Assembly (NCBI RefSeq): GCF_004121055.1
Contig: NZ_PYAL01000004.1
Coordinates: 536,781-600,780 of the forward strand
Direction of reading: 5' to 3'
DNA: 64,000 nucleotides
From: Achromobacter aloeverae
GTDB lineage: Bacteria; Pseudomonadota; Gammaproteobacteria; Burkholderiales; Burkholderiaceae_B
Shown: positions 16,331-24,755 of the stretch, in pieces
Position numbering within the stretch: position 1 is the first letter of the stretch
Layout of the letters: the number at the start of each line of letters is the position of its first letter
Program-made: the position numbers and the translations under genes
The notes under the pieces: model-generated
What the model was told of the DNA's origin: nothing
The model's input: the letters and a program-made list of their open reading frames with translations, nothing else
Databases searched by the model: none

Positions 16331-16708
16331 ATGCTGGAAGTCAATAAACCGGCCGTCGTGGCCGCCGTCACCGAGCAGTTCGCACGCTATGAAAAAGCCC
16401 TGGTCGGCAACGATGTCGCCGTCCTGGACGAGCTCTTCTGGAATTCTCCGCTGACCTTGCGGTATGGCGCCGGCGAGAACCTCTACGGATACGACGCCAT
16501 CCGGGACTTCCGCGCCGGCCGGTCGCCGGCCGGCCTGGACCGTACGGTCCTGCGCACCCACATCGTCACCTACGGCGACGACATGGCCACCACGCATATC
16601 GAATTCCGGCGTGTCGGGTCCGACCGTATCGGCCGGCAGACGCAGACGTGGATACGCACGGACGAAGGCTGGCGCGTGGTTTCCGCGCACGTAAGCGTCA
16701 TGGCCTAG
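16331..16708 (+). CDS. HpxZ/AtzH-like NTF2-fold protein (DUF3225)
   Basis: A 125-residue protein of the AtzH/HpxZ (DUF3225) type, an NTF2-like alpha+beta barrel. Typical blocks are [20 protein letters not shown], the [20 protein letters not shown] stretch and the C-terminal [20 protein letters not shown]. HpxZ belongs to oxalurate catabolism and AtzH has been linked to amide hydrolysis; the role here is not established. A CAGGAG ribosome site lies upstream. It probably finishes the operon with the CoA lyase and CoA transferase. Confidence 0.8.
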   Translation: MLEVNKPAVVAAVTEQFARYEKALVGNDVAVLDELFWNSPLTLRYGAGENLYGYDAIRDFRAGRSPAGLDRTVLRTHIVTYGDDMATTHIEFRRVGSDRIGRQTQTWIRTDEGWRVVSAHVSVMA

Positions 16709-16845
16709 GAATGCCCCGCCTGGAGCCGCTCGCGCGGGCAGTATCTTGCCGAAAAATGGGAAGCGGGAATTTTCTCCTGGTATCGTGTATCCCGGCAGGT
16801 TAGGGTTCAGTGCTGTCAACTTCCGACCAGGAAAGGAGCGTCACG

Positions 16846-17394
16846 ATGAGAGTCCCTTTTAGCGTCCCTTTGAGCGTCCCCTTATTCGTCGCCCTCATGG
16901 GCGTCTCCGTGGCCGGCGCCGCCACGGCGCAGACCACTACCGTGCAGATGTCCTTCGTCGACGCCAACGGCGTGCAAGGCTCGGCGGGCACCATCAAGGC
17001 CGAGCAGAACAAGTACGGTCTCCTGCTCACGCCGGACCTGCATGGCCTGCCGCCGGGCGTGCATGGCTTCCATGTCCACGCCAATCCGGCCTGCGGCGTG
17101 GGGCCGGTGGACGGGAAGCCGGCCCCGGGCGGCGCGGCGGGCGGTCACTGGGACCCGGACAAGACGGGCGCCCACAAGGGGCCCTATGACGACAGCGGCC
17201 ACAAGGGCGACCTGCCGGCCCTGTACGTCGGCGCCGATGGCAAGGCGACCTACCCCGTCCTGGCGCCGCGCTTGAAACTGGCGGATCTCGGCGGGCATGC
17301 GCTGATGATCCACGCCGGCGGCGACAATCACAGCGATCATCCCGAGAAGCTGGGCGGGGGCGGGGCGCGCATCATCTGCGGCGTCGCCAAGTAG
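16846..17394 (+). CDS. sodC: Periplasmic Cu/Zn superoxide dismutase
   Basis: A 182-residue precursor with a signal peptide cut near GAATAQTTT. The metal ligands are in place: [43 protein letters not shown] and the C-terminal [17 protein letters not shown] with [13 protein letters not shown]. It dismutates superoxide in the periplasm. The ATG at 16846 follows GGAAAGGAG; an in-frame ATG 36 bases upstream would disrupt the signal peptide. A short direct duplication (AGCGTCCC) occurs within the signal sequence. It converges on the MscS gene. Confidence 0.95.
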   Translation: MRVPFSVPLSVPLFVALMGVSVAGAATAQTTTVQMSFVDANGVQGSAGTIKAEQNKYGLLLTPDLHGLPPGVHGFHVHANPACGVGPVDGKPAPGGAAGGHWDPDKTGAHKGPYDDSGHKGDLPALYVGADGKATYPVLAPRLKLADLGGHALMIHAGGDNHSDHPEKLGGGGARIICGVAK

Positions 17395-17440
17395 GCAGCC
17401 CCGCGTCCCGGACCGGCGGATTATTGCTGCCCGCCGGTTT

Positions 17441-17462
17441 GCGCGTGGCGGGCGCCACGCGC
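17441..17462. terminator. Perfect GC hairpin between sodC and the convergent MscS gene
   Basis: The arms GCGCGTGGCG and CGCCACGCGC pair perfectly around a GG centre. The position between two convergent genes suggests a shared terminator, though no T-run is present. Confidence 0.45.
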
Positions 17463-17473
17463 GCGGCGCGCCT

Positions 17474-20400
17474 TCAACCCCGCGTTTCCGGCGCCTTGCC
17501 GGATTCGGCGCGGGGCGGCGACCCGGCCGGGCCAGGCGTCTCCGCCGGGGCCTCATCCGCGGTCAACAGCAAGCTGGCGCGCGGGTTCGCGATGGCGATG
17601 CCCAGCTCGCGGAAGCGGTCGAGGATGCGCCGGTTCATTTCCCGCTGCACGCCCCAGCGGCCGGAGTCCTTGCAACGGATCTGGCCTGCCACGGTGACCA
17701 TGGAGCCGTCCACCGCGTCCACGCCCCAGACTTCGATGTCGTTGAGGATGACGTTGCGGTAGATCGGGTCCTCGCGCATTTCCGCGCCCAGCTTCTTCAG
17801 CTCCGCGATCACTTGCTCGACGTCGGTGTCGTAGGCCACGCTCACGCGCACGGCGGCATTGCCCAGCCCGCGGTTGGTGTTGTTGACCGTCGATACGGAA
17901 CTGAACGGCACGATATAGAGCGAGCCATCGCCGCCTCGCAGCCGTACGGTACGGATGGACAGGTATTCCACGCTGCCCGATACGCCGGCGACGGTCACCC
18001 AGTCCCCCACCTGCATCGCATTTTCCATCAACAGGAAAATTCCGGTGATGAAGTCCTGCACGAGTTTTTGCGAACCGAAGCCCACGGCCACGCCGATGAT
18101 GCTGGCGCCGGCCAGCAGCGGCGTGGTGTTGATGCCGATCTCGTTCAAGGCGGTCAGGCCGACCACCAGCAAGACGGCGATCATCAGCAGCGTGCGCAGC
18201 ATCGGCACCAGGGTGCGCAGCCGCGCCGCGCGTAGCAGGTCGCCTTGGTCCTTCCAGCGTTGCAGGCGCCGTTCGATGCTGTAGAGCACGGCTTCCCAGA
18301 CCAGGATGGCGATGATGATGGATGCCACGATGGTCGCCAGCGCCGACGCGATGCTGCGGCCCAGCGTGCCGCGCGCGAACCAGTCCCATACGTCCGCCCC
18401 CCAGGCCTGCAGCAGCACGAGCACGGTGGCGATGAAGATCAGCACGCTCACCAGCCGCCGCACGATGGGAAAGTAGCGGCCGGCCAGCCGCTCCCGGGCC
18501 GCCCCGCGGCCCGCTTCGTCCTTGCCGTCGCCGTCCGTCTGGTGCTGTTCGAACAGGCGGCCCAGCGCGCCCAGCAGGAGCATGGCGGCCACGCGCCCTG
18601 CAATGATGATGCCGCCGCTGACCACGACGAAGTGCATCAGCTTGGGAAATCCGTCTTCCACCCCCAGGGCCCAGATCACCCAGAGGCCGGCCACCAGCAC
18701 GATCGCGATGATGGCCCAGCTATGCGCCAGCCAGTACCGCGCCTGGGCCAGCGGTCCGGTCTGGCCCGGCGTGCCCGCCAGGATGCGCGCGACCGGACGG
18801 CGCATGCGCAGGATGAGGACGATCGCCAGGCAGTGCACGAGCAGGGAGATGCCCTTGAGCAGGATCATGCGCGCCTGCGGTCCCACGCCCAGGACCTGCG
18901 CCGCGTCGGCAAGCGCAAGGCCGAACAGCGCCAGCACGATGATACGGCGCAGGCCGTTCTGCAGGCGGTGCGAAACGGTATCGGATACGTGCAGGATGCG
19001 CAGGCCGTGGCCCACCGGCGAAACCAGCAGGCGCAGCACGGCCATGCTGATGCGGGTCGTCACATAGGCGTGGATGAAGCCGCTGACGGCTTCATGGACG
19101 CGCGCATCGTCGCCGTCCAGCCAGCGCAGCATCAAGCCGGCGGCGACGAAGAACAGCGCCAGCGGCAGCAGGTCCAGCACCAGCGACGCGATGGCGTAGG
19201 GCAGGTGGCGGATGGTGTGCCAGTGGCGACCGGCGTTGCGGTTGGCTCGTTCCGCGGTTTTGTCGCGGGTCCGCGTCGCATCGCTCGCGATGACGCCCGC
19301 GGCGCCGCCCGCCGCCACCGTATCGCTGCCTGTGGCCGGGATGCCGACCGTGGCGGCGCCCCGCGCCGGCAACGCGCCCGCGGCCCTTCCAGTGCCGACC
19401 GTCGGCGTGCCAATGGCCTTGTCTTCGCCTGGCGGGTGCCTGCGGGCGGCTTTACCATCTTCTGCCGCATCCGCCGCCGCGTCCCCCGCCGGCGCTTGCC
19501 CCGTCCTTGCGGCATCCTCGACGCTGGCGGCGTCGGGGGGCGCGGCGGCATCGTCCAGGGGAACGGGGACCGCCTCGACCCGCGCAATGCCGTCGCGCGT
19601 CGTCTGCACCAGGGCCACGCCGGGCGGCGCCGACCGCAAGCTCGCGTCTTCGGCCTCCTGCTGGCCGGACGCCTGTACGCGAGCGGCCTCTTCCCGCTGG
19701 CGCTCGGCCTCCAGGCGCTGCCGCTCCTGGTCGTGCCGCAGGCGTCGCTCGATGACGTCCTCCTCGTCCGCGTACTGGGCGAGCGCATGGCGCGGCTGGC
19801 GCAGCGCGCGTTGCAGCGCCCACTCCAGCAGCAAGCCGATCGCGAAGACGGCGAGCAGCGCGGTCAACACGTGTTGCAGCAGGCGATGGCCTTCCTCCGT
19901 GGACAGGTTGCGGTTGGCGACGGCCACCATCCCCGGCAGCGCTCTCATGCCTTCGCGGACCTCGGTCAATTGCGCACCGATACCGTCCACCCAGGCGGAG
20001 ATGCTGCGCAGCATGCGCGCGGTCAGGCCATTGGCTTCCAGGGGAACGATGGTGGCGGCCGGGGGCTCGGCCGGCGCGGGCGCAGCGGCCGCGGGTGCCG
20101 ACGTTGCCGTCGTTGCGGCGCCTGCGGCGGGCGTAGTGGTCGTAGTGGTCGTGGCGGGCGTGGCGGGCGCGGTGTCGGCGATGGCCTTGAGCGCCTGTAT
20201 CGTCCTCGCCCTCGTGGCGTCGTCCTGCAATAACTGGAGGGCGCGCTGCGCATCGGCGGGCGTGATGCTGGCGGACGAGGGCGCAGCGCCCGCGGTTGCC
20301 GTGGCCGTTCCTGTTGCGTTCGCCGCCGCCGCGTTCGAATTCGCGGAGGACGCCGCCGCATGGCCCGCCGTGGGCGTCGCATGCAAGGCTCCCGGCATCA

Positions 20401-20545
20401 ATCCGTTCATCGGTCCCGCCGCCTGCGCCAGCAGGGGGGCGCCGCCCAGGACGGCGATCGACAGGACCATCCGCCCGGCCGAGCGCGCCATGCGTGCGCG
20501 CAGGCTCGGGCGTCGGGTGGGGAGGACGATGGCGGGTGAGGTCAT
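17474..20545 (-). CDS. Large MscS-family mechanosensitive channel
   Basis: A 1023-residue inner-membrane protein. A signal sequence ends near AQAAGPMNG. A long Ala/Thr-rich periplasmic segment follows (about residues 40-160), then several transmembrane helices. The C-terminal MscS core includes the pore region PLLAGASIIGVAVGFGSQKL and the beta-domain blocks MQVGDWVTVAGVSGSVEYL and VPFSSVSTVNNTNRG. It should gate on membrane tension during osmotic downshock. It is much larger than MscS (286) and longer than YbiO (about 740), partly from Ala-rich low-complexity inserts, including a cytoplasmic loop near 19250-19700. The ATG at 20545 follows AAGGA; an ATG three codons upstream is an alternative. 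Confidence 0.9.
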   Translation of the reverse strand: MTSPAIVLPTRRPSLRARMARSAGRMVLSIAVLGGAPLLAQAAGPMNGLMPGALHATPTAGHAAASSANSNAAAANATGTATATAGAAPSSASITPADAQRALQLLQDDATRARTIQALKAIADTAPATPATTTTTTTPAAGAATTATSAPAAAAPAPAEPPAATIVPLEANGLTARMLRSISAWVDGIGAQLTEVREGMRALPGMVAVANRNLSTEEGHRLLQHVLTALLAVFAIGLLLEWALQRALRQPRHALAQYADEEDVIERRLRHDQERQRLEAERQREEAARVQASGQQEAEDASLRSAPPGVALVQTTRDGIARVEAVPVPLDDAAAPPDAASVEDAARTGQAPAGDAAADAAEDGKAARRHPPGEDKAIGTPTVGTGRAAGALPARGAATVGIPATGSDTVAAGGAAGVIASDATRTRDKTAERANRNAGRHWHTIRHLPYAIASLVLDLLPLALFFVAAGLMLRWLDGDDARVHEAVSGFIHAYVTTRISMAVLRLLVSPVGHGLRILHVSDTVSHRLQNGLRRIIVLALFGLALADAAQVLGVGPQARMILLKGISLLVHCLAIVLILRMRRPVARILAGTPGQTGPLAQARYWLAHSWAIIAIVLVAGLWVIWALGVEDGFPKLMHFVVVSGGIIIAGRVAAMLLLGALGRLFEQHQTDGDGKDEAGRGAARERLAGRYFPIVRRLVSVLIFIATVLVLLQAWGADVWDWFARGTLGRSIASALATIVASIIIAILVWEAVLYSIERRLQRWKDQGDLLRAARLRTLVPMLRTLLMIAVLLVVGLTALNEIGINTTPLLAGASIIGVAVGFGSQKLVQDFITGIFLLMENAMQVGDWVTVAGVSGSVEYLSIRTVRLRGGDGSLYIVPFSSVSTVNNTNRGLGNAAVRVSVAYDTDVEQVIAELKKLGAEMREDPIYRNVILNDIEVWGVDAVDGSMVTVAGQIRCKDSGRWGVQREMNRRILDRFRELGIAIANPRASLLLTADEAPAETPGPAGSPPRAESGKAPETRG

Positions 20546-21017
20546 GGGGGGCATCCTTGGGCCGCGAGAGAAACGGAATGGAAAACGAAACGGAATAATT
20601 AACATGCGCGGTGAAATGGGGGAATGCCGCGACTGCGGCGTGGGGGGCCTTGCAGGGGCGGGCTGGCGCCGCTGCAGCGGAGGCTGCGCGCGATTCCCGC
20701 CGCTGCAGCGGCGCGCAAAAATGGCGCCAGCAAAAGGGCGCCACTGAGCAAGCCTCGTTCCCATGCGACCGGGGATGCCGCTGCGCCAGGAAATCCGTAT
20801 TCGCGCCGGCGTACGGGCGTACGGGCGCCCTGTGCCTGCGCGCCGGCGCGTCCACCGCCTGCCGGTCCGATGTCTCCCCGGGGGGGGGGGGGGCGGGTGT
20901 CGCCGAGTTCGCCTGTGTCCGACCTGCCGCCGCCACGCGGATAGCCGCGATCCGGCAGGCGGCGAGCGTGCGGGCGCGATAGGCGGGCTCACTGCCCGCG
21001 TGCCCCGAGCGGCGCGA
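20546..21017. other. 472-bp intergenic region upstream of the MscS gene
   Basis: No convincing gene is seen here. The region holds a 14-G homopolymer (20880-20893), two copies of a CGCTGCAGCG-centred palindrome (about 20668-20680 and 20699-20711), and a duplicated CGTACGGG near 20811-20828. The A/T-richer part at 20570-20610 is the best place for the MscS promoter on the minus strand. Confidence 0.6.
20880..20893. repeat. Homopolymeric tract of 14 G
   Basis: Fourteen consecutive G residues, read as poly-C on the strand transcribed toward the MscS gene. The tract lies 335 bp upstream of that gene's start and 125 bp beyond the end of the sugar dehydrogenase gene. Confidence 0.95.
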
Positions 21018-22244
21018 TCACTGCTCCTGCGCCGGCGTGAGCCGCAGCAGCCGCCCCTCGCTGCTGTCCTCCAGCAGCCACAGGGCGCCGTCCGGCCCTT
21101 CGGCGACGGCCCGGATGCGGGCCCCCATGTTCCAGCGGTTCGCCTCGCGCGCGCCGCCTTGCCCGTCGAAGGCCACGCGCACCAGGGCCTGCGCGCGCAG
21201 GGCGCCGATAAACGCCGATCCCCGCCATTGGGGGAACATGTCTCCACGGTAGAAGATCATGCCCGCCGGCGCGATGACCGGCGTCCAGTACAACACCGGT
21301 TCCTGGAATTCCGGATGGGTGGGTGGGCGCGGGATGGGCGTGCCGTTGTAGTTGTCGCCGTAGGAGACCACCGGCCATCCATGGTTCTTACCCGGCGCTT
21401 CCACGCTGAGCTTGTCGCCGCCCATGGGGCCCATTTCGTGCAGCCACAGGCGACCATCGGGCGCATAGGCCAGGCCGTAGGGATTGCGATGGCCCATGGT
21501 CCACATCAGCGCTCGCGCACCGCCCGCCTCGGCCCAGGGATTGTCGGGCGGCGTGCCGCCATCCGGGAACATGCGCAGCACCTTGCCCAGGGGTAGATCG
21601 TTGTCCTGCGCGGTCTCCGGGCGCATGCGGTCGCCCGAGGTCAGGAACAGATAGCGGCCGTCGGGCGAGAAGGCGATGATGCCGCCGGGTTGTCCGCCCT
21701 TGCCGCCGCCGCGCGGGTTGCCGTCGGGCGTTGCGCGCCAGATGACGCGCAGGTCGCGCAGGGCCGCGCCATCCAGGTCCAGGCGCGCGCGCGCCAGCGC
21801 CAGGTTGGCGCCCGTGCCTGCCTCGACGTACGTCAGGTAGATCGCCTGGTCGTCGCGCCATGCCGGACTCAGCGCCACATCCAGCAGGCCGTTCTGGCCG
21901 CTATAGGTCACGGCCGGCACGCCCGCGATCCGCCGCTTCGCGCCTTGCGCGGTCACCACGTACAGCTGGCCGGTCTTCTCCGTGACCAGCATGCGGCCGT
22001 CGGGCAGGAAGGCGAGGGCCCACGGCAGGTCGAAGGTCGCCACGGACCGCACCGTGAAGGGATGGCTCTTGTCGTAGGGACGGCTGCCTTCATTGCGCGG
22101 CGGCGCGGCAAGGCTGGCGGCGCACAGCGTTGCGACCAGGAGGGCCGCCCCGGCCAGGCGCCGGCGCCACCGCGCGCCGGGCGGCTGACGAGGCGAGAGC
22201 GGTGCGGGAGGTCGGGGAAGGCGGGAAGGGGCTGGCAGCGGCAA
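21018..22244 (-). CDS. PQQ-dependent aldose sugar dehydrogenase family protein (YliI-like)
   Basis: A beta-propeller protein of the glucose/sorbosone dehydrogenase family, about 408 residues. After a probable signal peptide (RWRRRLAGAALLVATLCAAS) it shows the typical blocks LPWALAFLPDGRMLVTEKTG, GQNGLLDVALSP, YVEAGTGANLALARARL, MGHRNPYGLAYAPDGRLW and HEMGPMGGDKLS. Relatives oxidise aldose sugars in the periplasm with bound PQQ. The start chosen is a TTG at 22244 preceded by CCAGGAG at good spacing; no ATG fits, and a further upstream TTG (22292) lacks a ribosome site. Substrate is not predictable. Confidence 0.85.
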   Translation of the reverse strand: MPLPAPSRLPRPPAPLSPRQPPGARWRRRLAGAALLVATLCAASLAAPPRNEGSRPYDKSHPFTVRSVATFDLPWALAFLPDGRMLVTEKTGQLYVVTAQGAKRRIAGVPAVTYSGQNGLLDVALSPAWRDDQAIYLTYVEAGTGANLALARARLDLDGAALRDLRVIWRATPDGNPRGGGKGGQPGGIIAFSPDGRYLFLTSGDRMRPETAQDNDLPLGKVLRMFPDGGTPPDNPWAEAGGARALMWTMGHRNPYGLAYAPDGRLWLHEMGPMGGDKLSVEAPGKNHGWPVVSYGDNYNGTPIPRPPTHPEFQEPVLYWTPVIAPAGMIFYRGDMFPQWRGSAFIGALRAQALVRVAFDGQGGAREANRWNMGARIRAVAEGPDGALWLLEDSSEGRLLRLTPAQEQ

Positions 22245-22275
22245 GGCAGGCTCCTGGAAATCGCGGGTAATACGG

Positions 22276-22338
22276 GGGCAAGGACAGGGCAAGGACGGCG
22301 CAAGGACGGGGCAAGACGGGGCAGGGCGGGGACAAGGC
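22276..22338. repeat. Degenerate 10-bp repeats between the sugar dehydrogenase and oxidoreductase genes
   Basis: Roughly six imperfect copies of GGCAAGGACG/GGGCAAGACG fill the space between the two minus-strand genes, directly upstream of the dehydrogenase start. Confidence 0.75.
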
Positions 22339-22362
22339 CGGCCGCGGACTGCCTCGGCCCTG

Positions 22363-23847
22363 TCACGCCAGCGGCTTGAGATCGCCCAGCACCGTGGGAA
22401 TCAACTCCGAGACCGTGGGATGTATGTGCATCGTGTCCCGCAGGGTGGTGTACGGCTCGCCGGCGGACATGGTGTCGATCAGGCCGTGCACGGCTTCGTC
22501 GCCACCCGTGCCCAGGATCGCCGCGCCGAGCAGCCGCCGGCTCTCGGCGTCGACGATCACTTTCATGCAACCCTGGGTCTCGCCTTTTTCCACCGCCCGG
22601 CCGACACGCGTCATGGGCCGGACGCCCACCAGCGCAGGCTTGCCGGTGCGCCGGACCTGCGCCTCGGTCAGCCCGACACGCCCCAGTGGCGGGTCGATGT
22701 ACAGGGCATAGACGGGAATGCGGTCGCTCACTCGGCGGGTCTGGCCATCGAGCAGGTTGGCGGCGACGATTTCGTAGTCGTTGTAGGCGGTGTGCGTGAA
22801 TGCGCCCCGGCCGTTGCAGTCGCCCAGGGCCCAGACGCCGGGCACGCTGGTGCACAGGCTGTCGTCGACTTCGATATAGCCGCGCGCGTCCGTGGCGATG
22901 CCGGCGGCATCCAGGCCCAGGTCGTCGGTATTGGGCCGACGGCCGGTGGCGACCAGCACGTGCGTCGCCCGCACGGGCGCCTGGCCGGCATGGGTGTATA
23001 CGTCGATCTCGTCCGAAGACCCCTGGGTCGCCAATGGCTGCCCGGCGCCTTGGTGTCCTTGCTGGCTTCCGGACCCTTGCGCCCCTGGCGCGGGCGCGAA
23101 GGCGATGGCATCCGCGTCGAGACGCATCCCTATGCCCTCGCGCGCCAGGATGCCGCGTATCGCTTCGGAAATGTCCTCGTCCTCGCGCGCGATCAGCCGC
23201 GGACCTCTTTCCACCAGCGTGACCTCGCTGCCGAAGCGGCGATACATCTGCGCGAACTCCAGGCCGATATAGCTGCCGCCGATGACGACGAGGTGGCGCG
23301 GCAGGACGTCAAGGGCACGCATGCCGACATTGGTCAGGATGCGCACGCGGTCCACGCCCGGCAGGTCGGGAACGAGGGCGCGGGCGCCGCTGTTGATGAA
23401 AATCCGCCCGGCCGTCAGCCGGTGCCCATCGACTTCCACGTCGTGGGGGCCGGTGAATCGCGCATGGCCCTGGTAGACCGTGCAGTTGGCCATCCCGCGC
23501 AGCCAGTTCTCGACACCTGTTCGCGCATCGCTGGATACCTTGTCCGCGCGTGCCTTGACGCGCGCGATGTCCACGCCTACCGGTCCCTCCAGCGCCACGC
23601 CGTAGTCGGCCGCGCGGCGCGCCAGGTGGGCGGCGTAGGCGCTGGCCACCAGGGTCTTGGTGGGCATGCAGCCGGTATTGACGCAGGTGCCGCCGAACTG
23701 CTTGCGCTCTATCATCGCCACCCGCATGCCGGCGTCGCTCAGGCGTCCGGCCAACGAGGGACCGGCCTGGCCCGCGCCGATGATGATGGCATCGTAGTGT
23801 TGCGTTCCAGCCTTGTCGCTTGGGCCGAGGACTGACGGGCTAACCAT
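22363..23847 (-). CDS. Mercuric-reductase-like FAD/NAD(P) disulfide oxidoreductase
   Basis: A 494-residue class I flavin disulfide oxidoreductase. The FAD-binding motif AIIIGAGQAGPSLAGRL, the redox-active FGGTCVNTGCMPTKTL disulfide, the NAD(P) motif VVIGGSYIGLEFAQMYRRFG and the dimerisation C-terminus with TMHIHPTVSELIPTVLGDL are all present. It lacks the N-terminal metal-binding domain and C-terminal Cys pair of true MerA, and no mer genes are nearby, so mercury reduction is unlikely. A Gly/Gln/Ser-rich insertion (APGAQGSGSQQGHQGAGQ) interrupts the NAD domain. The ATG follows TCGGAGG. The physiological disulfide or metal substrate is unknown. Confidence 0.87.
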   Translation of the reverse strand: MVSPSVLGPSDKAGTQHYDAIIIGAGQAGPSLAGRLSDAGMRVAMIERKQFGGTCVNTGCMPTKTLVASAYAAHLARRAADYGVALEGPVGVDIARVKARADKVSSDARTGVENWLRGMANCTVYQGHARFTGPHDVEVDGHRLTAGRIFINSGARALVPDLPGVDRVRILTNVGMRALDVLPRHLVVIGGSYIGLEFAQMYRRFGSEVTLVERGPRLIAREDEDISEAIRGILAREGIGMRLDADAIAFAPAPGAQGSGSQQGHQGAGQPLATQGSSDEIDVYTHAGQAPVRATHVLVATGRRPNTDDLGLDAAGIATDARGYIEVDDSLCTSVPGVWALGDCNGRGAFTHTAYNDYEIVAANLLDGQTRRVSDRIPVYALYIDPPLGRVGLTEAQVRRTGKPALVGVRPMTRVGRAVEKGETQGCMKVIVDAESRRLLGAAILGTGGDEAVHGLIDTMSAGEPYTTLRDTMHIHPTVSELIPTVLGDLKPLA

Positions 23848-24110
23848 GGCGCGCCTCCGAGGAAGGATCAGTGACGTCGTCGTGCGCCCGGCCGCGCGGA
23901 AATCGCGCCGGGGTCGATCAACTGCGGGGTCGATCAACTGTATACGCAGATCCTGTTCGATGTAACCCCGCCTTAGGGATCAACCGATACGTGCGGATCG
24001 CCGGCGGCGGCACCCCCAAGGCGGCCGTTTCCCAGGGGGAACGGGCGGCATCGCAGTTGTCCGGATGGCGTGCGCGGCATCGTTCCCGGTGACCCGGGGG
24101 CGATGGCTGG
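23848..24110. other. Intergenic region with a 16-bp direct repeat and possible promoter
   Basis: No gene is seen. On the minus strand a possible promoter TTACAT (23965-23960)-N15-TATACA (23944-23939) points to the flavin oxidoreductase. Just downstream GGGTCGATCAACTG is repeated with a 16-bp period (23911 and 23927), a possible operator. Confidence 0.35.
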
Positions 24111-24521
24111 TCAGACGAGATTCAGCTCGACGCCGATGTTGTCGCGGGTTGCCTTGGAGTACGGGCAGATCTGGTGCGCGGTCTCGATCAAGGCCTGGGC
24201 CAGTTCGCGGTCCAGGCCCGGCAGGCTGACGTTCAGTCGGGCCTGCAGGAAAAAGGCGCCGTCGGTATTGGCCAGGTCGACTTCGGCATCGACGGCCGTA
24301 TCGGCGGGCAGCTTCACCTGCCGGGCGGCGGCAGCCCGGCCCATGGCGCCGATGAAGCAGGCGGACCAGCCGGCGGCGAAGAGTTGCTCGGGATTGGTGC
24401 CGGCGCCATGGGAGCCCGGTGGGGAAAGCTGCACGTCGAGCTTGCCGTCGCTGCTGCGGGCCGCGCCGTCGCGGCCGCCGGTAGTGTGGGTCTTGCCGGT
24501 ATAGAGCACTTGGGTGGTCAT
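24111..24521 (-). CDS. ohr: Organic hydroperoxide resistance protein Ohr
   Basis: A 136-residue thiol peroxidase of the Ohr/OsmC family, the standard length. The two catalytic cysteines are Cys55 (WSACFIGAM) and Cys119 (HQICPYSKAT), with the conserved arginine in TTGGRDGAA and Glu45 in NPEQLFAAGW. It reduces organic and lipid hydroperoxides in the cytoplasm, normally with lipoylated reductants. No OhrR gene is adjacent, so its regulator lies elsewhere or it is under another control. The gene stands alone between an oxidoreductase and a thioesterase on the same strand. Confidence 0.95.
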   Translation of the reverse strand: MTTQVLYTGKTHTTGGRDGAARSSDGKLDVQLSPPGSHGAGTNPEQLFAAGWSACFIGAMGRAAAARQVKLPADTAVDAEVDLANTDGAFFLQARLNVSLPGLDRELAQALIETAHQICPYSKATRDNIGVELNLV

Positions 24522-24755
24522 GGTGGCTACTCTGCGATAAAGGGTTGGACGAGTGTCGCGCCTGCCGGCCGCGGGCCTTGCGCGGCGCCGACGAAGCGCA
24601 TTTGACCGGCCCCATGTATCTCGCCTGTTTGCCGGACCCGGGCGTTTTGTATCGCTGTGTCAGCGACGCGCGCCATGAATACATGGCGGTACAAAGCCCG
24701 CCCGTCCCGGACGGCGTCCCTATCTTGTGACGCCCCGCCAGTTCTGTGGCGCCCG

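Noticed and set aside
18245..20233. A 662-codon plus-strand frame opposite the MscS channel gene
   Set aside because: The MscS core on the other strand is unambiguous; the frame has antisense-type composition.
20763..21596. A plus-strand frame through the poly-G region
   Set aside because: It overlaps the sugar dehydrogenase gene and its start region is Arg/Pro-rich without any family features.
22363..23847. Mercury resistance
   Set aside because: The protein is MerA-like only in the general disulfide oxidoreductase core; metal-binding ends and other mer genes are absent.
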